DNA from: JAJFIE01 sp964344255 | GTDB taxonomy: Bacteria; Pseudomonadota; Alphaproteobacteria; Rhodospirillales; Casp-alpha2 | Assembly (NCBI GenBank): GCA_964344255.1 | Contig: CAYFMQ010000013.1 | Location: forward strand, 1 to 64,000 | Length of the DNA stretch: 64,000 bases | Direction: 5' to 3' | In this document: positions 51,214 to 59,109 of the stretch, one piece after another | Layout of the letters: the number at the start of each line of letters is the position of its first letter | How positions within the stretch are numbered: the first letter of the stretch is position 1 | Translations under genes and position numbers: made by a program | The notes under the pieces: model-generated | The model's database searches: none | Seen by the model: the letters and a program-made list of their open reading frames with translations, nothing else | What the model was told of the DNA's origin: nothing

Positions 51214-51414
51214 ATGGATGATATAGAAGAACTCAAGGCCAAACTCACGGAACTGAAAAATGAACATCGTGATCTGGATGAAATTATTCATGACCTGACA
51301 AATGCCGGTTCTTATGATCAGATCAAGCTACAACGCCTGAAAAAACGGAAACTGCAGCTCAAAGATCAAATTGCCCGCCTGGAAGACGGGATGTTACCGG
51401 ATATCATTGCCTGA
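51214..51414 (+). CDS. DUF465 (YdcH-like) small protein, second copy
   Basis: A 66-aa protein, again the DUF465 two-helix coiled coil (DDIEELKAKLTELKNEHRDLDEIIHDL, turn, KLQRLKKRKLQLKDQIARLED). The ribosome site is unclear (CGGA close to the ATG). A TATGAT-like -10 is present at 51176-51181 but no clear -35. It lies 230 bases from the other copy, divergently arranged, and converges with the GGDEF-like gene. Confidence 0.85.
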   Translation: MDDIEELKAKLTELKNEHRDLDEIIHDLTNAGSYDQIKLQRLKKRKLQLKDQIARLEDGMLPDIIA

Positions 51415-51421
51415 AAAGGCT

Positions 51422-52183
51422 TTACAGCCGAGACAAAAGGTCACTATCGGCAGCTTGTAACGCAACATCAAAGCCTTGCCCTCGTTGAAGCATGGCGCCC
51501 CCGACAGCGCTTTTTAGGCTCACTGTCGTTCCCCTGCAATCGAATTTACGGGTATCGAGAGCCGCCTGGAAATCATGTCCGAGACGTTCGATGACATTTT
51601 CGGCCGGGGCGAGTGCAATGACGCCAAGATCATGTCCTCCCAGGCAACCGATTATATCCGAATTACCCAGCACGGACGTCAGAACCTCACAGGCATGCGT
51701 CATCGCATCTTCATAGACTTGGCGACCATAATTCCGGCGGATTTCTCCAGCATTCAGGATCGATATGCACATAAAGGCCGCCGCGCCCAATCCCTGGATA
51801 TGACCGACCACGCGCGCCAGTTCATGTTCAAGCCCGTGACGGCTCAGAACCGGCAGAAAAGGATGCCGCTCCATCTGGTCATGGAGTTCTTTTTCCCGGG
51901 CTTTGACACGGTTCAACTCGGCACGCAACGGCTCAAGCTCACTGGCAAGCGTATCCAGCAAGTGCTGAACTTCAGGCGTTATGGACGAGCCAAAACCGCC
52001 TGCAATGTCAACGGTATCATCTTCGCTTCGGTGATCATTTGTGCCGTCTTGTTGTTCCTCGTTGTCCTCGCCGAGGAATTCCCGGTATTTTTTCCGGGAC
52101 GGTTCACGACCAACCGGTGCGGCAGCTTCCGGTTTATTCACTTCCATATCGAGAGCACCAGCCTGTTTCGGCATAAAGCCCAT
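51422..52183 (-). CDS. Degenerate GGDEF-like domain protein
   Basis: A 253-aa protein. A polar, disordered first third (about residues 1-70) is followed by a coiled-coil (HLLDTLASELEPLRAELNRVKAREKELHDQME) and a GGDEF-fold domain (about 115-253). The active-site position reads GCLGGHDLGVI in place of GG(D/E)EF, so the nucleotide-metal residues are lost and diguanylate cyclase activity is not expected. The start is uncertain: ATG 52183, ATG 52174 and ATG 52147 are all possible, with no good ribosome site seen. It may bind GTP or c-di-GMP, or act only as a scaffold. Confidence 0.7.
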   Translation of the reverse strand: MGFMPKQAGALDMEVNKPEAAAPVGREPSRKKYREFLGEDNEEQQDGTNDHRSEDDTVDIAGGFGSSITPEVQHLLDTLASELEPLRAELNRVKAREKELHDQMERHPFLPVLSRHGLEHELARVVGHIQGLGAAAFMCISILNAGEIRRNYGRQVYEDAMTHACEVLTSVLGNSDIIGCLGGHDLGVIALAPAENVIERLGHDFQAALDTRKFDCRGTTVSLKSAVGGAMLQRGQGFDVALQAADSDLLSRL

Positions 52184-52340
52184 TACGTCACTTTAGCACG
52201 GATATGGTTAAGAATTCCTTTTATTCAGGGAAAAAACAGAATAGTCGTCAATTCACCTTTTCCGGTTCTTGCCTGATCCTTACAGGAGCCTATAATGCGC
52301 TGCTTCACTCTCCTGTACAGTGAGTTTTGGAGCACCAAGC

Positions 52341-52868
52341 ATGCCTGGAAATTCTAAAACTGAATCAAGCAGCCAGCCCGCCGTCGGGATTATCATGGGA
52401 AGCCAGTCCGACTGGGAAACCATGCGTCACGCCAGCGAGGTTCTGGAAGAGCTTGGCGTTCCCTCGGAAGTCCGTATCGTCTCGGCGCACCGCACGCCGG
52501 ATCGTCTGTATGAATACGCCAAATCGGCGCGCGATCGCGGTCTCAAGGTGATCATAGCAGGCGCTGGCGGCGCCGCGCACCTTCCCGGCATGGCTGCATC
52601 CATGACACCCTTGCCAGTCTTGGGCGTGCCTGTAGAAAGCAAAGCCTTGAAAGGGATGGACAGTTTACTTTCCATCGCACAAATGCCCGGCGGCATTCCG
52701 GTCGGTACTCTGGCGGTCGGAACATCCGGCGCCAAGAACGCGGGCCTCCTGGCAGCTGCAATCCTGGCATTGAGTGACTCCAGCATCGCCGATGCGCTTG
52801 ATCGCTGGCGGACAACCCAGACTGAAGCTGTCGCCGAGACGCCGACAGGCTCCGGTCTTGCCGGCTGA
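52341..52868 (+). CDS. purE: N5-carboxyaminoimidazole ribonucleotide mutase
   Basis: A 175-aa PurE class I enzyme of purine synthesis that converts N5-CAIR to CAIR. The ATG at 52341 has GGAG eight bases upstream; the earlier GTG at 52320 overlaps the ribosome site. Motifs are VGIIMGSQSDWETM, SAHRTPDRLYEYA, and GAGGAAHLPGM, followed by PVESKALKGMDSLLSIAQMPGGIPVGTLA. The C-terminus is slightly extended. It forms an operon with purK. Confidence 0.97.
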   Translation: MPGNSKTESSSQPAVGIIMGSQSDWETMRHASEVLEELGVPSEVRIVSAHRTPDRLYEYAKSARDRGLKVIIAGAGGAAHLPGMAASMTPLPVLGVPVESKALKGMDSLLSIAQMPGGIPVGTLAVGTSGAKNAGLLAAAILALSDSSIADALDRWRTTQTEAVAETPTGSGLAG

Positions 52869-52879
52869 ATGGGATTACC

Positions 52880-54010
52880 ATGACAAAGGATGACAGGTTT
52901 CCCCTGCCGCCCGGCAGCACCATCGGAATTATGGGCGGCGGCCAGCTTGGGCGCATGACCGCTCTTGCGGCAGCCCCGTTGGGTTATCGGTGCCATATCT
53001 TCACGCCGGAAACCAACAGCCCTGCCGAACAGGTTTCCGCCGCCGCCACCGTAGCTGATTACGGAAACGTGGAGGCCCTGGAAAGTTTTGCCGGCGATGT
53101 CGACGTCGTCACCTTTGAGTTCGAGAATATTCCCTTTGAAAGCGTCCAAGTTCTTGCCGAACGGGTGCCGGTTCGTCCCGGCTGGGAAAGCTTGCGGATT
53201 TCCCAGGACCGCCTGATCGAAAAAGATTTCATCAATTCCCTCGGCATTCCGACGACACCCTACCGGGCCATCACGACTGCGGATGATCTCAAACAAGCTG
53301 TTTCGGAACTTGGCCGGCCAGCCGTCCTGAAGACCACGCGCCTGGGTTATGACGGCAAGGGGCAGGTCCTGATTGATGAACAGACCGAGCTCGATACCGC
53401 CTGGACTTCCATTTCAGCCTCAGCAGGCGGAGAGGCCGCTATCCTTGAAGCCTTCGTCGACCTCGCCCTGGAAATATCCGTTATCGTGGCGAGGGGAGAA
53501 GACGGTTCATGGACTGCCTATCCGCCGGTAGATAACCACCACAAAAACCACATCCTTGATACGACCCGAGCACCAGCGGATATTCCTGAGGCGCTGAAAA
53601 AAAAGGCCGTGAGCGACGCGGTTGCCATCGCAGACAACATGAATCTCATCGGTCTGCTAGCTGTGGAAATGTTCATAACCAAGGAAAGCGCCGACGCGCC
53701 CGCCCAACTGATGGTGAACGAGATTGCCCCCCGCCCCCATAATTCGGGCCACTGGACGCAAGATGCCTGCTTTACCAGCCAATTCGAACAGTTCGTCAGG
53801 GCTGTCGCCGGCTTGCCGTTCGGTTCATCCGAACGACATCACGATGCCATTATGACAAACCTGATCGGTGATGATGTCGAGAACTGGCATGATTTCCTCG
53901 GCGAACCGGATGCGGCGCTTCACCTTTACGGCAAGGCCGAGTCGCGTCCTGGCCGTAAGATGGGGCATGTCAACCGCCTCTACCCGCTAGGCAAATTGCC
54001 AGCTGTCTGA
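52880..54010 (+). CDS. purK: N5-carboxyaminoimidazole ribonucleotide synthetase
   Basis: A 376-aa ATP-grasp enzyme that makes N5-CAIR from AIR, bicarbonate and ATP. The start IGIMGGGQLGRMTALAA is the family hallmark; TFEFENIP, the ATP-grasp strand VLKTTRLGYDGKGQVLI and the NEIAPRPHNSGHWTQDAC metal-binding motif follow. It lies 11 bases downstream of purE, and is followed by the structured RNA candidate. Confidence 0.97.
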   Translation: MTKDDRFPLPPGSTIGIMGGGQLGRMTALAAAPLGYRCHIFTPETNSPAEQVSAAATVADYGNVEALESFAGDVDVVTFEFENIPFESVQVLAERVPVRPGWESLRISQDRLIEKDFINSLGIPTTPYRAITTADDLKQAVSELGRPAVLKTTRLGYDGKGQVLIDEQTELDTAWTSISASAGGEAAILEAFVDLALEISVIVARGEDGSWTAYPPVDNHHKNHILDTTRAPADIPEALKKKAVSDAVAIADNMNLIGLLAVEMFITKESADAPAQLMVNEIAPRPHNSGHWTQDACFTSQFEQFVRAVAGLPFGSSERHHDAIMTNLIGDDVENWHDFLGEPDAALHLYGKAESRPGRKMGHVNRLYPLGKLPAV

Positions 54011-54144
54011 ATCCGAAACAACGGTAAAATTAATGCGAATTCGACCATTCTTGATTCAGGTCAAGGCGCCGAAGAGAGATCGGTATTAACCTGTTCCCCG
54101 AAAAAAAGGAGCGATGGCGACAACCGGTGCGTCGTCAGAGCAAA

Positions 54145-54291
54145 TCCCGGGGATCGGGAAAGCTAACGTTGCGGGTCCGTGATCGGACGCACTCCCCCTT
54201 GGCCCACCGTAACGCAGCCTGTTCGGTTAATGCCGGAACCATCCCCGGGAGTTTTTCATATCTGCAGCCTTTCATGGTTGCAGTTTTTTTT
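54145..54291 (+). ncRNA. Candidate structured small RNA downstream of purK
   Basis: An exact 10-bp inverted repeat, TCCCGGGGAT (54145-54154) and ATCCCCGGGA (54241-54250), closes a 106-nt stretch. Inside it CGTTGCG (54167-54173) can pair with CGTAACG (54208-54214, one G-U-type exception), GTCCG/CGGAC (54175-54179/54184-54188) forms a tetraloop hairpin, and GTTCGG/CCGGAAC (about 54221-54238) forms another. A rho-independent terminator, CTGCAGCC/GG-TGCAG with eight T, follows at 54262-54291. No convincing ORF is present. The nested stems plus a terminator indicate a discrete RNA or a structured purK 3' end. I do not recognise an Rfam family. Confidence 0.45.
54262..54291 (+). terminator. Rho-independent terminator after purK and the RNA candidate
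   Basis: Stem 54262-54283 (CTGCAGCC with GGTTGCAG) and a run of eight T. It is in the plus orientation, so it ends either the purEK transcript or a small RNA made from the purK 3' region. Confidence 0.8.
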
Positions 54292-54303
54292 GGCTTGAAG
54301 CAT

Positions 54304-55227
54304 TCAGGTAAAGCGCAAGGCGTCTGCCCCTGCCCTGTCGGGAGCAGAGTAAGCCGGATCGAGGAACATGTCTTCAACTTCGCGCAGGGAAAGCCTGGAG
54401 GATTTGAGCGTGACGAGCAGATAGATCTCGACCACAGTATCGTTTTCCATTTCACGTTCGATCACACCACGGACAAAATCGACAAACCGGCGATCCTGTT
54501 TTGGCTGGCTGAGAATATTGGTCAGCAATTCCCGGCGAATCAGCGTCGGAAACAGCAGGATCTCAGCAACCAGCGCCCCTTTGGCATTCATGGGAATTTC
54601 GGAATTGGTAAAAATCCTGTCGAGGCAAAAACTGTAAATGCCGAAATCCAGTTTCCCAGCCACGGCGCGGGTGAATTCCAGAAACTCGTCCCGAAAGCCT
54701 TCTGCCGATATACGCTTTTCCATTAACTGCCGGATAACGTCCAGAAACGACCGGTAACGGACCCGGGCCGGTGAAATCGTTCCCCCCAGTTCCCGCTCAA
54801 GATCGCGAATCCTGGCTTCACGGAATCCGGCCTTCAGAACCTGTTCGGCGCTGTCGCGGACTTCCTGGCTAAAAGCTGTTTTCTCGATCAGCGTGAAAAG
54901 CTCTTCAAACCGTTCCGTCTTGCGCTTTTCGGTGCGGGATGCCCGCAACCCCAGGGGGATCAGGGCCGCCTGGGCGACCAGCGAGTCGCGGGAAAATACG
55001 GACGCCGCCGCCGTTGCAACCGGCGCCATTTTAGCCCCGGCGCCGAAATCATCCGTCACAACAAAGCGGCTTTCATCCGCTACCGTCAGATAACGGCCGA
55101 TTTTGCCGCATTCGAGGAAATGGTTGGCGAGATCGACAGGCAACCCGGCGGGGCCGGATTTGCGGCCGTTCTTACTGCCGTTGAAGCCGTTTTTTCCGGC
55201 GTTTCCCTGGTCTGTATGAGGTTGCAT
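54304..55227 (-). CDS. Protein of unknown function
   Basis: A 307-aa protein I do not recognise. The first 60 residues are polar with Gly/Asn; the rest is mostly helical and rich in charged residues (ERFEELFTLIEKTAFSQEVRDSAEQVLKAGFREARIRDLERELGG, then FLDVIRQLMEKRISAEGFRDEFLEFTRAVAGKLDFGIYSFCLDRIF and the C-terminal MENDTVVEIYLLVTLKSSRLSLREVEDMFLDP). No signal peptide or transmembrane helix is obvious. An AGG lies seven bases before the ATG. It stands alone between the purK terminator and the HyuA leader, so context gives no hint. Confidence 0.6.
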   Translation of the reverse strand: MQPHTDQGNAGKNGFNGSKNGRKSGPAGLPVDLANHFLECGKIGRYLTVADESRFVVTDDFGAGAKMAPVATAAASVFSRDSLVAQAALIPLGLRASRTEKRKTERFEELFTLIEKTAFSQEVRDSAEQVLKAGFREARIRDLERELGGTISPARVRYRSFLDVIRQLMEKRISAEGFRDEFLEFTRAVAGKLDFGIYSFCLDRIFTNSEIPMNAKGALVAEILLFPTLIRRELLTNILSQPKQDRRFVDFVRGVIEREMENDTVVEIYLLVTLKSSRLSLREVEDMFLDPAYSAPDRAGADALRFT

Positions 55228-55303
55228 TCAATAGCCTGAGAAAATTTCCAAGGAACGGAGTCTAACAGACTTTCTGCGTCTAGGTCACCTGGAGACTGGA
55301 CAG

Positions 55304-55494
55304 CCCTGAGTTAACAGGGATTTTCAGCTTTATGACAAGGCTGAGAATCCCGAAGTGAGACGAATCGTTCCGCCCTGCCCGCCACCGGCCACGAAATCAT
55401 GAAATTCCCATCGATGGTTTCTTGAGTGGCGAAACGCCAAACGAGAGATTATAAGGGGCTGAGAATGCATAACTTGGCCGTTTATGGCGGCTGA
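55304..55494 (+). promoter_or_regulatory. Structured leader with 9-codon ORF before the HyuA-type gene
   Basis: CCCTG/CAGGG (55304-55308/55315-55319) and a much longer GGGATTTTCAGC/GCTGAGAATCCC stem (55317-55328/55340-55351) share the GGG at 55317-55319, so they exclude each other. A second GGCTGAGAAT at 55457-55466 repeats part of the stem and could pair with the same ATTTTCAGC. At that second copy AAGGGG is followed by an ATG at 55465 that opens a nine-codon frame (MHNLAVYGG, stop at 55494), 17 bases before the HyuA start. The arrangement resembles an attenuator or small regulatory leader. No known riboswitch consensus fits. Confidence 0.4.
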
Positions 55495-55511
55495 AGGGGA
55501 GTACAGACAGC

Positions 55512-57560
55512 ATGGCCATCCTGCTCGGGTTCGATACCGGTGGCACCTATACCGACGCCGTCATCTACGACGAGGATGAAGGCGTCCTGGCATCCGCCAA
55601 GGCCCTGACAACCAAGGCGGACCTCTCCATTGGCCTTGGCAATGCCCTCGGCCAGCTACCAGGCGATCTGGTCGCCGCCGCGCGCCTGGTGTCTGTTTCG
55701 ACGACTCTCGCCACAAACGCCATGGTCGAGGCCCATGCCACGCCTGCCGCCCTGATCCTGATCGGCCAGGACGAGCGCGCCCTTGGCAGGGCCGGTCTCG
55801 GCGCCCTGGTCGGAGACGGCCCCGTCGTGTTCATTCCCGGCGGCCACACCGGAACCGGCAAGGAGGTCGAACCCCTGGATGAGACCGCCGTCAGGAATGC
55901 GATCCGTGACCTCGACCCCCAGGTCGAGGCCTTCGCTGTCGCCGGATATTTTTCCGTTCGCAATCCGGATCATGAAGATCGGGTTCACGGCCTGATCCGC
56001 GAAATGACCCATAAGCCGGTTACCTGTTCACACGAGTTAAGCTCGAACCTCGATGCGCCGCGCCGTGCGTTGACGACCCTGATCAACGCCCGGCTGATTT
56101 CCCTGCTGCAGGGGCTGATCGTATCCGTTCAGGACATGATGGCAGAACGCGACATCACCGCCCCCCTGATGGTGGTTCGCGGCGACGGCTCGCTGATTTC
56201 CGCCGCCTCCGCCCTGGAACGCCCGGTTGAGACCATCCTTTCGGGCCCGGCGGCCAGCGTGATCGGCGCCAGCCATCTCTCCGGCGCGACAAGCGGCGTC
56301 GTATCGGACATGGGCGGAACGACCACCGACGTTGTACTGTTCGAAAACGGCCGGCCGACAGTCAACCGGGACGGCGCCATGGTCGGCGGCTGGCGCACCA
56401 TGGTCGAGGCCGTCAATGTGCGGACCTATGGCCTGGGCGGCGACAGCGAGGTCAGCCACGACGACGAAAGCAACATCCTTTTAGGCCCGCGCCGCGTGGT
56501 GCCCCTGTCGCTGTTGGTCCATGAACACCCGGAAGCCCTGGAGCTTCTGAAAAGCCAACTGGACCGGCCGGTCCCGGCCTCCCATGACGGACGCTTCGCC
56601 GTCATGTTGCGCGATCCCGACAAGAACCGGGACACGGAAGAAGCCTCCGAAAGCGAAACCGCCCGCAAGCCCGGCAGGACGGAAAAGCAGATCCTCGACA
56701 AATTGCGCCAGGGACCGACGCCCTTGCATCAGATTTCGGCCCTCGGCATGGGCGAGCGCGTCCTGGCGCGCCTGGTTGACGAGGGCAAGGTCGTCATCTC
56801 GGCCTTCACGCCGAGCGACGCCAGCCATATCCTGGGCCTGCAGGACAACTGGAACCGGGAAGCCGCCGAACTGGGCGGCACCCTGTATGTCCGCCGCCTG
56901 TTCGACCAGGGTCACTATTACGTCGCCGACGACGCCGAAGGCTTCAGCAAGGTGGTTTTCGAACGCGCCGTTGTCGAAAGCGCCAAGACCGTTACCGGCG
57001 CCGTCCTGGCGGAGCACTACGGTATCGAGCCGGAGGCGAACTCCCGTCTCGGCCACTTCCTGCTTGAAAGCGCCTCGCGCCATGCGGAAGACATCCATGA
57101 CGGGCCGTTGGACGTGACCATCAACCTCGACCGTCCCCTGCTCGCCATCGGCGCTCCGGCAGCGACCTACTACGGCGGCGACAAGGGCGCGGCATCCCGG
57201 ATCAAGGCCTCGCTGGTCAGCCTGCCCCACGCCGATGTCGCCAACGCCGTTGGCGCCGTGGTCGGCAGTGTCAAGGGCGAGGCCCAGGCGCTGATCACGG
57301 AACCTGAATCGGGCCGATTCAGGGTTCATTCCGACTTAGGGGTCAAGGACTTCCCCACCCTTGAAGAAGCCGACGCATATGCCGAAGCCGGCGTCCGGGA
57401 GCTGTCCGAAGGCCGGGCCCGGGAACGCGGCGCATCCGAAACCGATACGGTGCTGAAACGCGACGATATCAAGGTCGAGGTCGTCGGCGGCGGCCATGTC
57501 TTTGTGGAAAGCAAGCTGACGGCAATCTCGCGCGGCAGGCCCGATCTCGGGAATGGGTAA
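55512..57560 (+). CDS. Hydantoinase/oxoprolinase-family protein (HyuA-like)
   Basis: A 682-aa protein of the HyuA/acetone-carboxylase-beta group, which uses ATP to activate cyclic amides or ketones. The ASKHA phosphate loops are LLGFDTGGTYTDAVIYD at the start and SDMGGTTTDVVLFENG near residue 270. The segment around 395-470 (TEKQILDKLRQGPTPLHQIS... RLVDEGKVVISAFTPSDASHILG) resembles a winged-helix insertion typical of this longer subfamily. No HyuB partner is adjacent, so a single-subunit or other pairing is implied. GGGGAG lies ten bases before the ATG. The next gene is a metal amidohydrolase, probably acting in the same pathway. Confidence 0.85.
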   Translation: MAILLGFDTGGTYTDAVIYDEDEGVLASAKALTTKADLSIGLGNALGQLPGDLVAAARLVSVSTTLATNAMVEAHATPAALILIGQDERALGRAGLGALVGDGPVVFIPGGHTGTGKEVEPLDETAVRNAIRDLDPQVEAFAVAGYFSVRNPDHEDRVHGLIREMTHKPVTCSHELSSNLDAPRRALTTLINARLISLLQGLIVSVQDMMAERDITAPLMVVRGDGSLISAASALERPVETILSGPAASVIGASHLSGATSGVVSDMGGTTTDVVLFENGRPTVNRDGAMVGGWRTMVEAVNVRTYGLGGDSEVSHDDESNILLGPRRVVPLSLLVHEHPEALELLKSQLDRPVPASHDGRFAVMLRDPDKNRDTEEASESETARKPGRTEKQILDKLRQGPTPLHQISALGMGERVLARLVDEGKVVISAFTPSDASHILGLQDNWNREAAELGGTLYVRRLFDQGHYYVADDAEGFSKVVFERAVVESAKTVTGAVLAEHYGIEPEANSRLGHFLLESASRHAEDIHDGPLDVTINLDRPLLAIGAPAATYYGGDKGAASRIKASLVSLPHADVANAVGAVVGSVKGEAQALITEPESGRFRVHSDLGVKDFPTLEEADAYAEAGVRELSEGRARERGASETDTVLKRDDIKVEVVGGGHVFVESKLTAISRGRPDLGNG

Positions 57561-57611
57561 CCCTTGGATCTCGCTCCGCCATCCCGGGATTGAATGCAAA
57601 GGAAAGGCACG

Positions 57612-58841
57612 ATGGACCTGGTTCTCAAGAACGCGACCGTTGCGGGCGAGGAAGACACAAGTCCCCGTGATATTGGCATCCTGGACGGCAGGTTCGCCGC
57701 CATTGAGCCGGACCTGCCATCCGAAGGCGAATGCATCAATGTTGTCGGCAAGCTCGTCTCACCCGGTTTTGTTGAAAGCCACGTGCATCTCGACAAGTCG
57801 CAAATCCGCGACCGGAGCCGACTGATCGACGGAACGCCGGAAGAGGCGTTCAGGGACATCGTGCGGCAGAAAACCGAGTCTTTCGATCCGGAAGACGTCC
57901 ATGACCGCGGCGCAAAGACCCTGGAAAAATGCCTTCTCAATGGCACGACGCATATGCGCACCCAGCTGGAAGTCGACCCTTTTGTCGGGCTGCGCAGCCT
58001 GGAAGGCATCCTGCCGCTTATTGATGAGTATCGCTGGGCGCTGGACCTGGAGATCTGCGTCTTTCCCGAAGAAGGCCTGTTCAACCAGCCGGGCACGGAA
58101 AAGCTGATGATTTCAGCGCTTGAGCGCGGCTGCCGCGTTATCGGCGCCAACCCCATCGATGATACAGATCCGCTGAAACAGATCGATTGGGTCTTCGACG
58201 TGGCGCGCGACTTCGACATAGACGTGGACATGCATCTTGACCCTGACGAAAACCCGGATGACATGCTTGTCGGGTATGTCTGCGACCTGACGGAAAAGCA
58301 TGGTTATCAGGGCCGCGTAACCCTGGCGCACCTGAACAAGCTGACGGCGGTGCCGGAGCCCGCGTTAAATGACATCGCCCGCCGGATGGCTGCAACGGGC
58401 GTCGCCGCCACCGTGCTGCCGGTCACCGATCTCTACATGGCGGGCCGTGACATGGACCACAATGTCATTCGCGGAGTCCTGCCCGCCCACCGCTTGATCA
58501 GGCAGGGGGTCAACTGTTCGATTTCCACCAACAATGTGGTCAATTCCATCGCGCCGTTCGGGCTCTGCTCGCCGATCCATCTCGCCAACCTGTACGCCAT
58601 GATCTGCCATGTCTGGCAGGACGAGGACTTCATCGAGTGCTATGAAATGATCACGCGGCGGGCCGCCATGATCATGCGGAATGACGACTACGGCATCGCC
58701 GTCGGAAAACCGGCGGACTTCGTCGTCCTGGACAACCGGGACCGCATTCACGCCGTTTGCGAACCGGCGCAGCCTCTTTACAGCTTCAAGCGCGGCAAGA
58801 TGGTTTTCCGGCGTGAGGCCGGGGCGCTCTGCAATGCATAA
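57612..58841 (+). CDS. Amidohydrolase of the cytosine deaminase (CodA-like) group
   Basis: A 409-aa metal-dependent hydrolase. The start is ATG 57612 with AGGAAAGG upstream; an earlier reading from 57594 is less likely. The barrel begins PGFVESHVHLDKS with His57-x-His59, and the later His are in DMHLDPDENPDD and TLAHLNKL. The position that in E. coli CodA is the metal Asp (GHDDVFDPW) reads STNNVVNSI here, with Asn307, so the usual catalytic Asp is replaced. It follows the HyuA-type gene by 51 bases. Two explanations are a changed chemistry or a non-hydrolytic role. Confidence 0.8.
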   Translation: MDLVLKNATVAGEEDTSPRDIGILDGRFAAIEPDLPSEGECINVVGKLVSPGFVESHVHLDKSQIRDRSRLIDGTPEEAFRDIVRQKTESFDPEDVHDRGAKTLEKCLLNGTTHMRTQLEVDPFVGLRSLEGILPLIDEYRWALDLEICVFPEEGLFNQPGTEKLMISALERGCRVIGANPIDDTDPLKQIDWVFDVARDFDIDVDMHLDPDENPDDMLVGYVCDLTEKHGYQGRVTLAHLNKLTAVPEPALNDIARRMAATGVAATVLPVTDLYMAGRDMDHNVIRGVLPAHRLIRQGVNCSISTNNVVNSIAPFGLCSPIHLANLYAMICHVWQDEDFIECYEMITRRAAMIMRNDDYGIAVGKPADFVVLDNRDRIHAVCEPAQPLYSFKRGKMVFRREAGALCNA

Positions 58842-58850
58842 ATTACTGGC

Positions 58851-58920
58851 CCCCCGCCTTCGCGGGGGCGACTGTTTCGGATTTAATAAGTCGTCATTCC
58901 CGCGCAGGCGGGAATCCAGA
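58851..58920. repeat. REP-like hairpin pair (ATTCCCGC/GCGGGAAT type)
   Basis: CCCCCGC/GCGGGGG (58851-58857/58862-58868, loop CTTC) is followed by ATTCCCGC/GCGGGAAT (58896-58903/58908-58915, loop GCAG) inside GTCATTCCCGCGCAGGCGGG. The latter is the widely dispersed bacterial intergenic repeat of the type GTCATTCCCGCGMAGGCGGGAATCC. It lies after the amidohydrolase stop and may act as a transcript end. Confidence 0.7.
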
Positions 58921-58973
58921 CTGGTATGCAGCGCTTAGAACGCCGGTTCCGGGTAGGGTCACCCCACCCGGTC

Positions 58974-59109
58974 TAAGCCATTGAAATTCAACAAAATGTA
59001 GACATTTGTAGACAAATGTACACATCTGCTTTTCCTACCCATCTGGTTATGTAACGATTCCAAGGACTTAAGGTCGGAATTTTCCATAATAATGTAGACT
59101 TTTGTAACG
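58974..59109 (-). repeat. GTCTAC/GTAGAC box repeat element, copy 2
   Basis: Boxes GTAGAC start at 58998, 59008 and 59094, with degenerate GTACAC at 59018 and GTAACG at 59104; spacings are 10 bp within both pairs. Read on the minus strand, the element opens CGTTACAAAAGTCTACA like copy 1 at 33.8 kb and ends with the 40-nt segment shared with it (35 of 40 identical, 58974-59013). The two outer ends match copy 1 while the middle is shorter (about 136 versus 189 nt) and contains an extra internal GTCTACATT-TGGAA-CTTAAG unit. Located in the spacer between the amidohydrolase and PAS_5 genes. Confidence 0.7.

Noticed and set aside
54145..54250. A second 6S RNA downstream of purK
   Set aside because: The length is about 106 nt with a multibranched core, without the large central bubble; the better 6S candidate is at 31 kb.
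55316..55470. TPP riboswitch in the HyuA leader because of GGCTGAGAAT
   Set aside because: Only that short string fits; the second conserved THI-box part (ACCTGATCTGGATAATGCCAGCG type) is missing and the gene is not thiamine-related.
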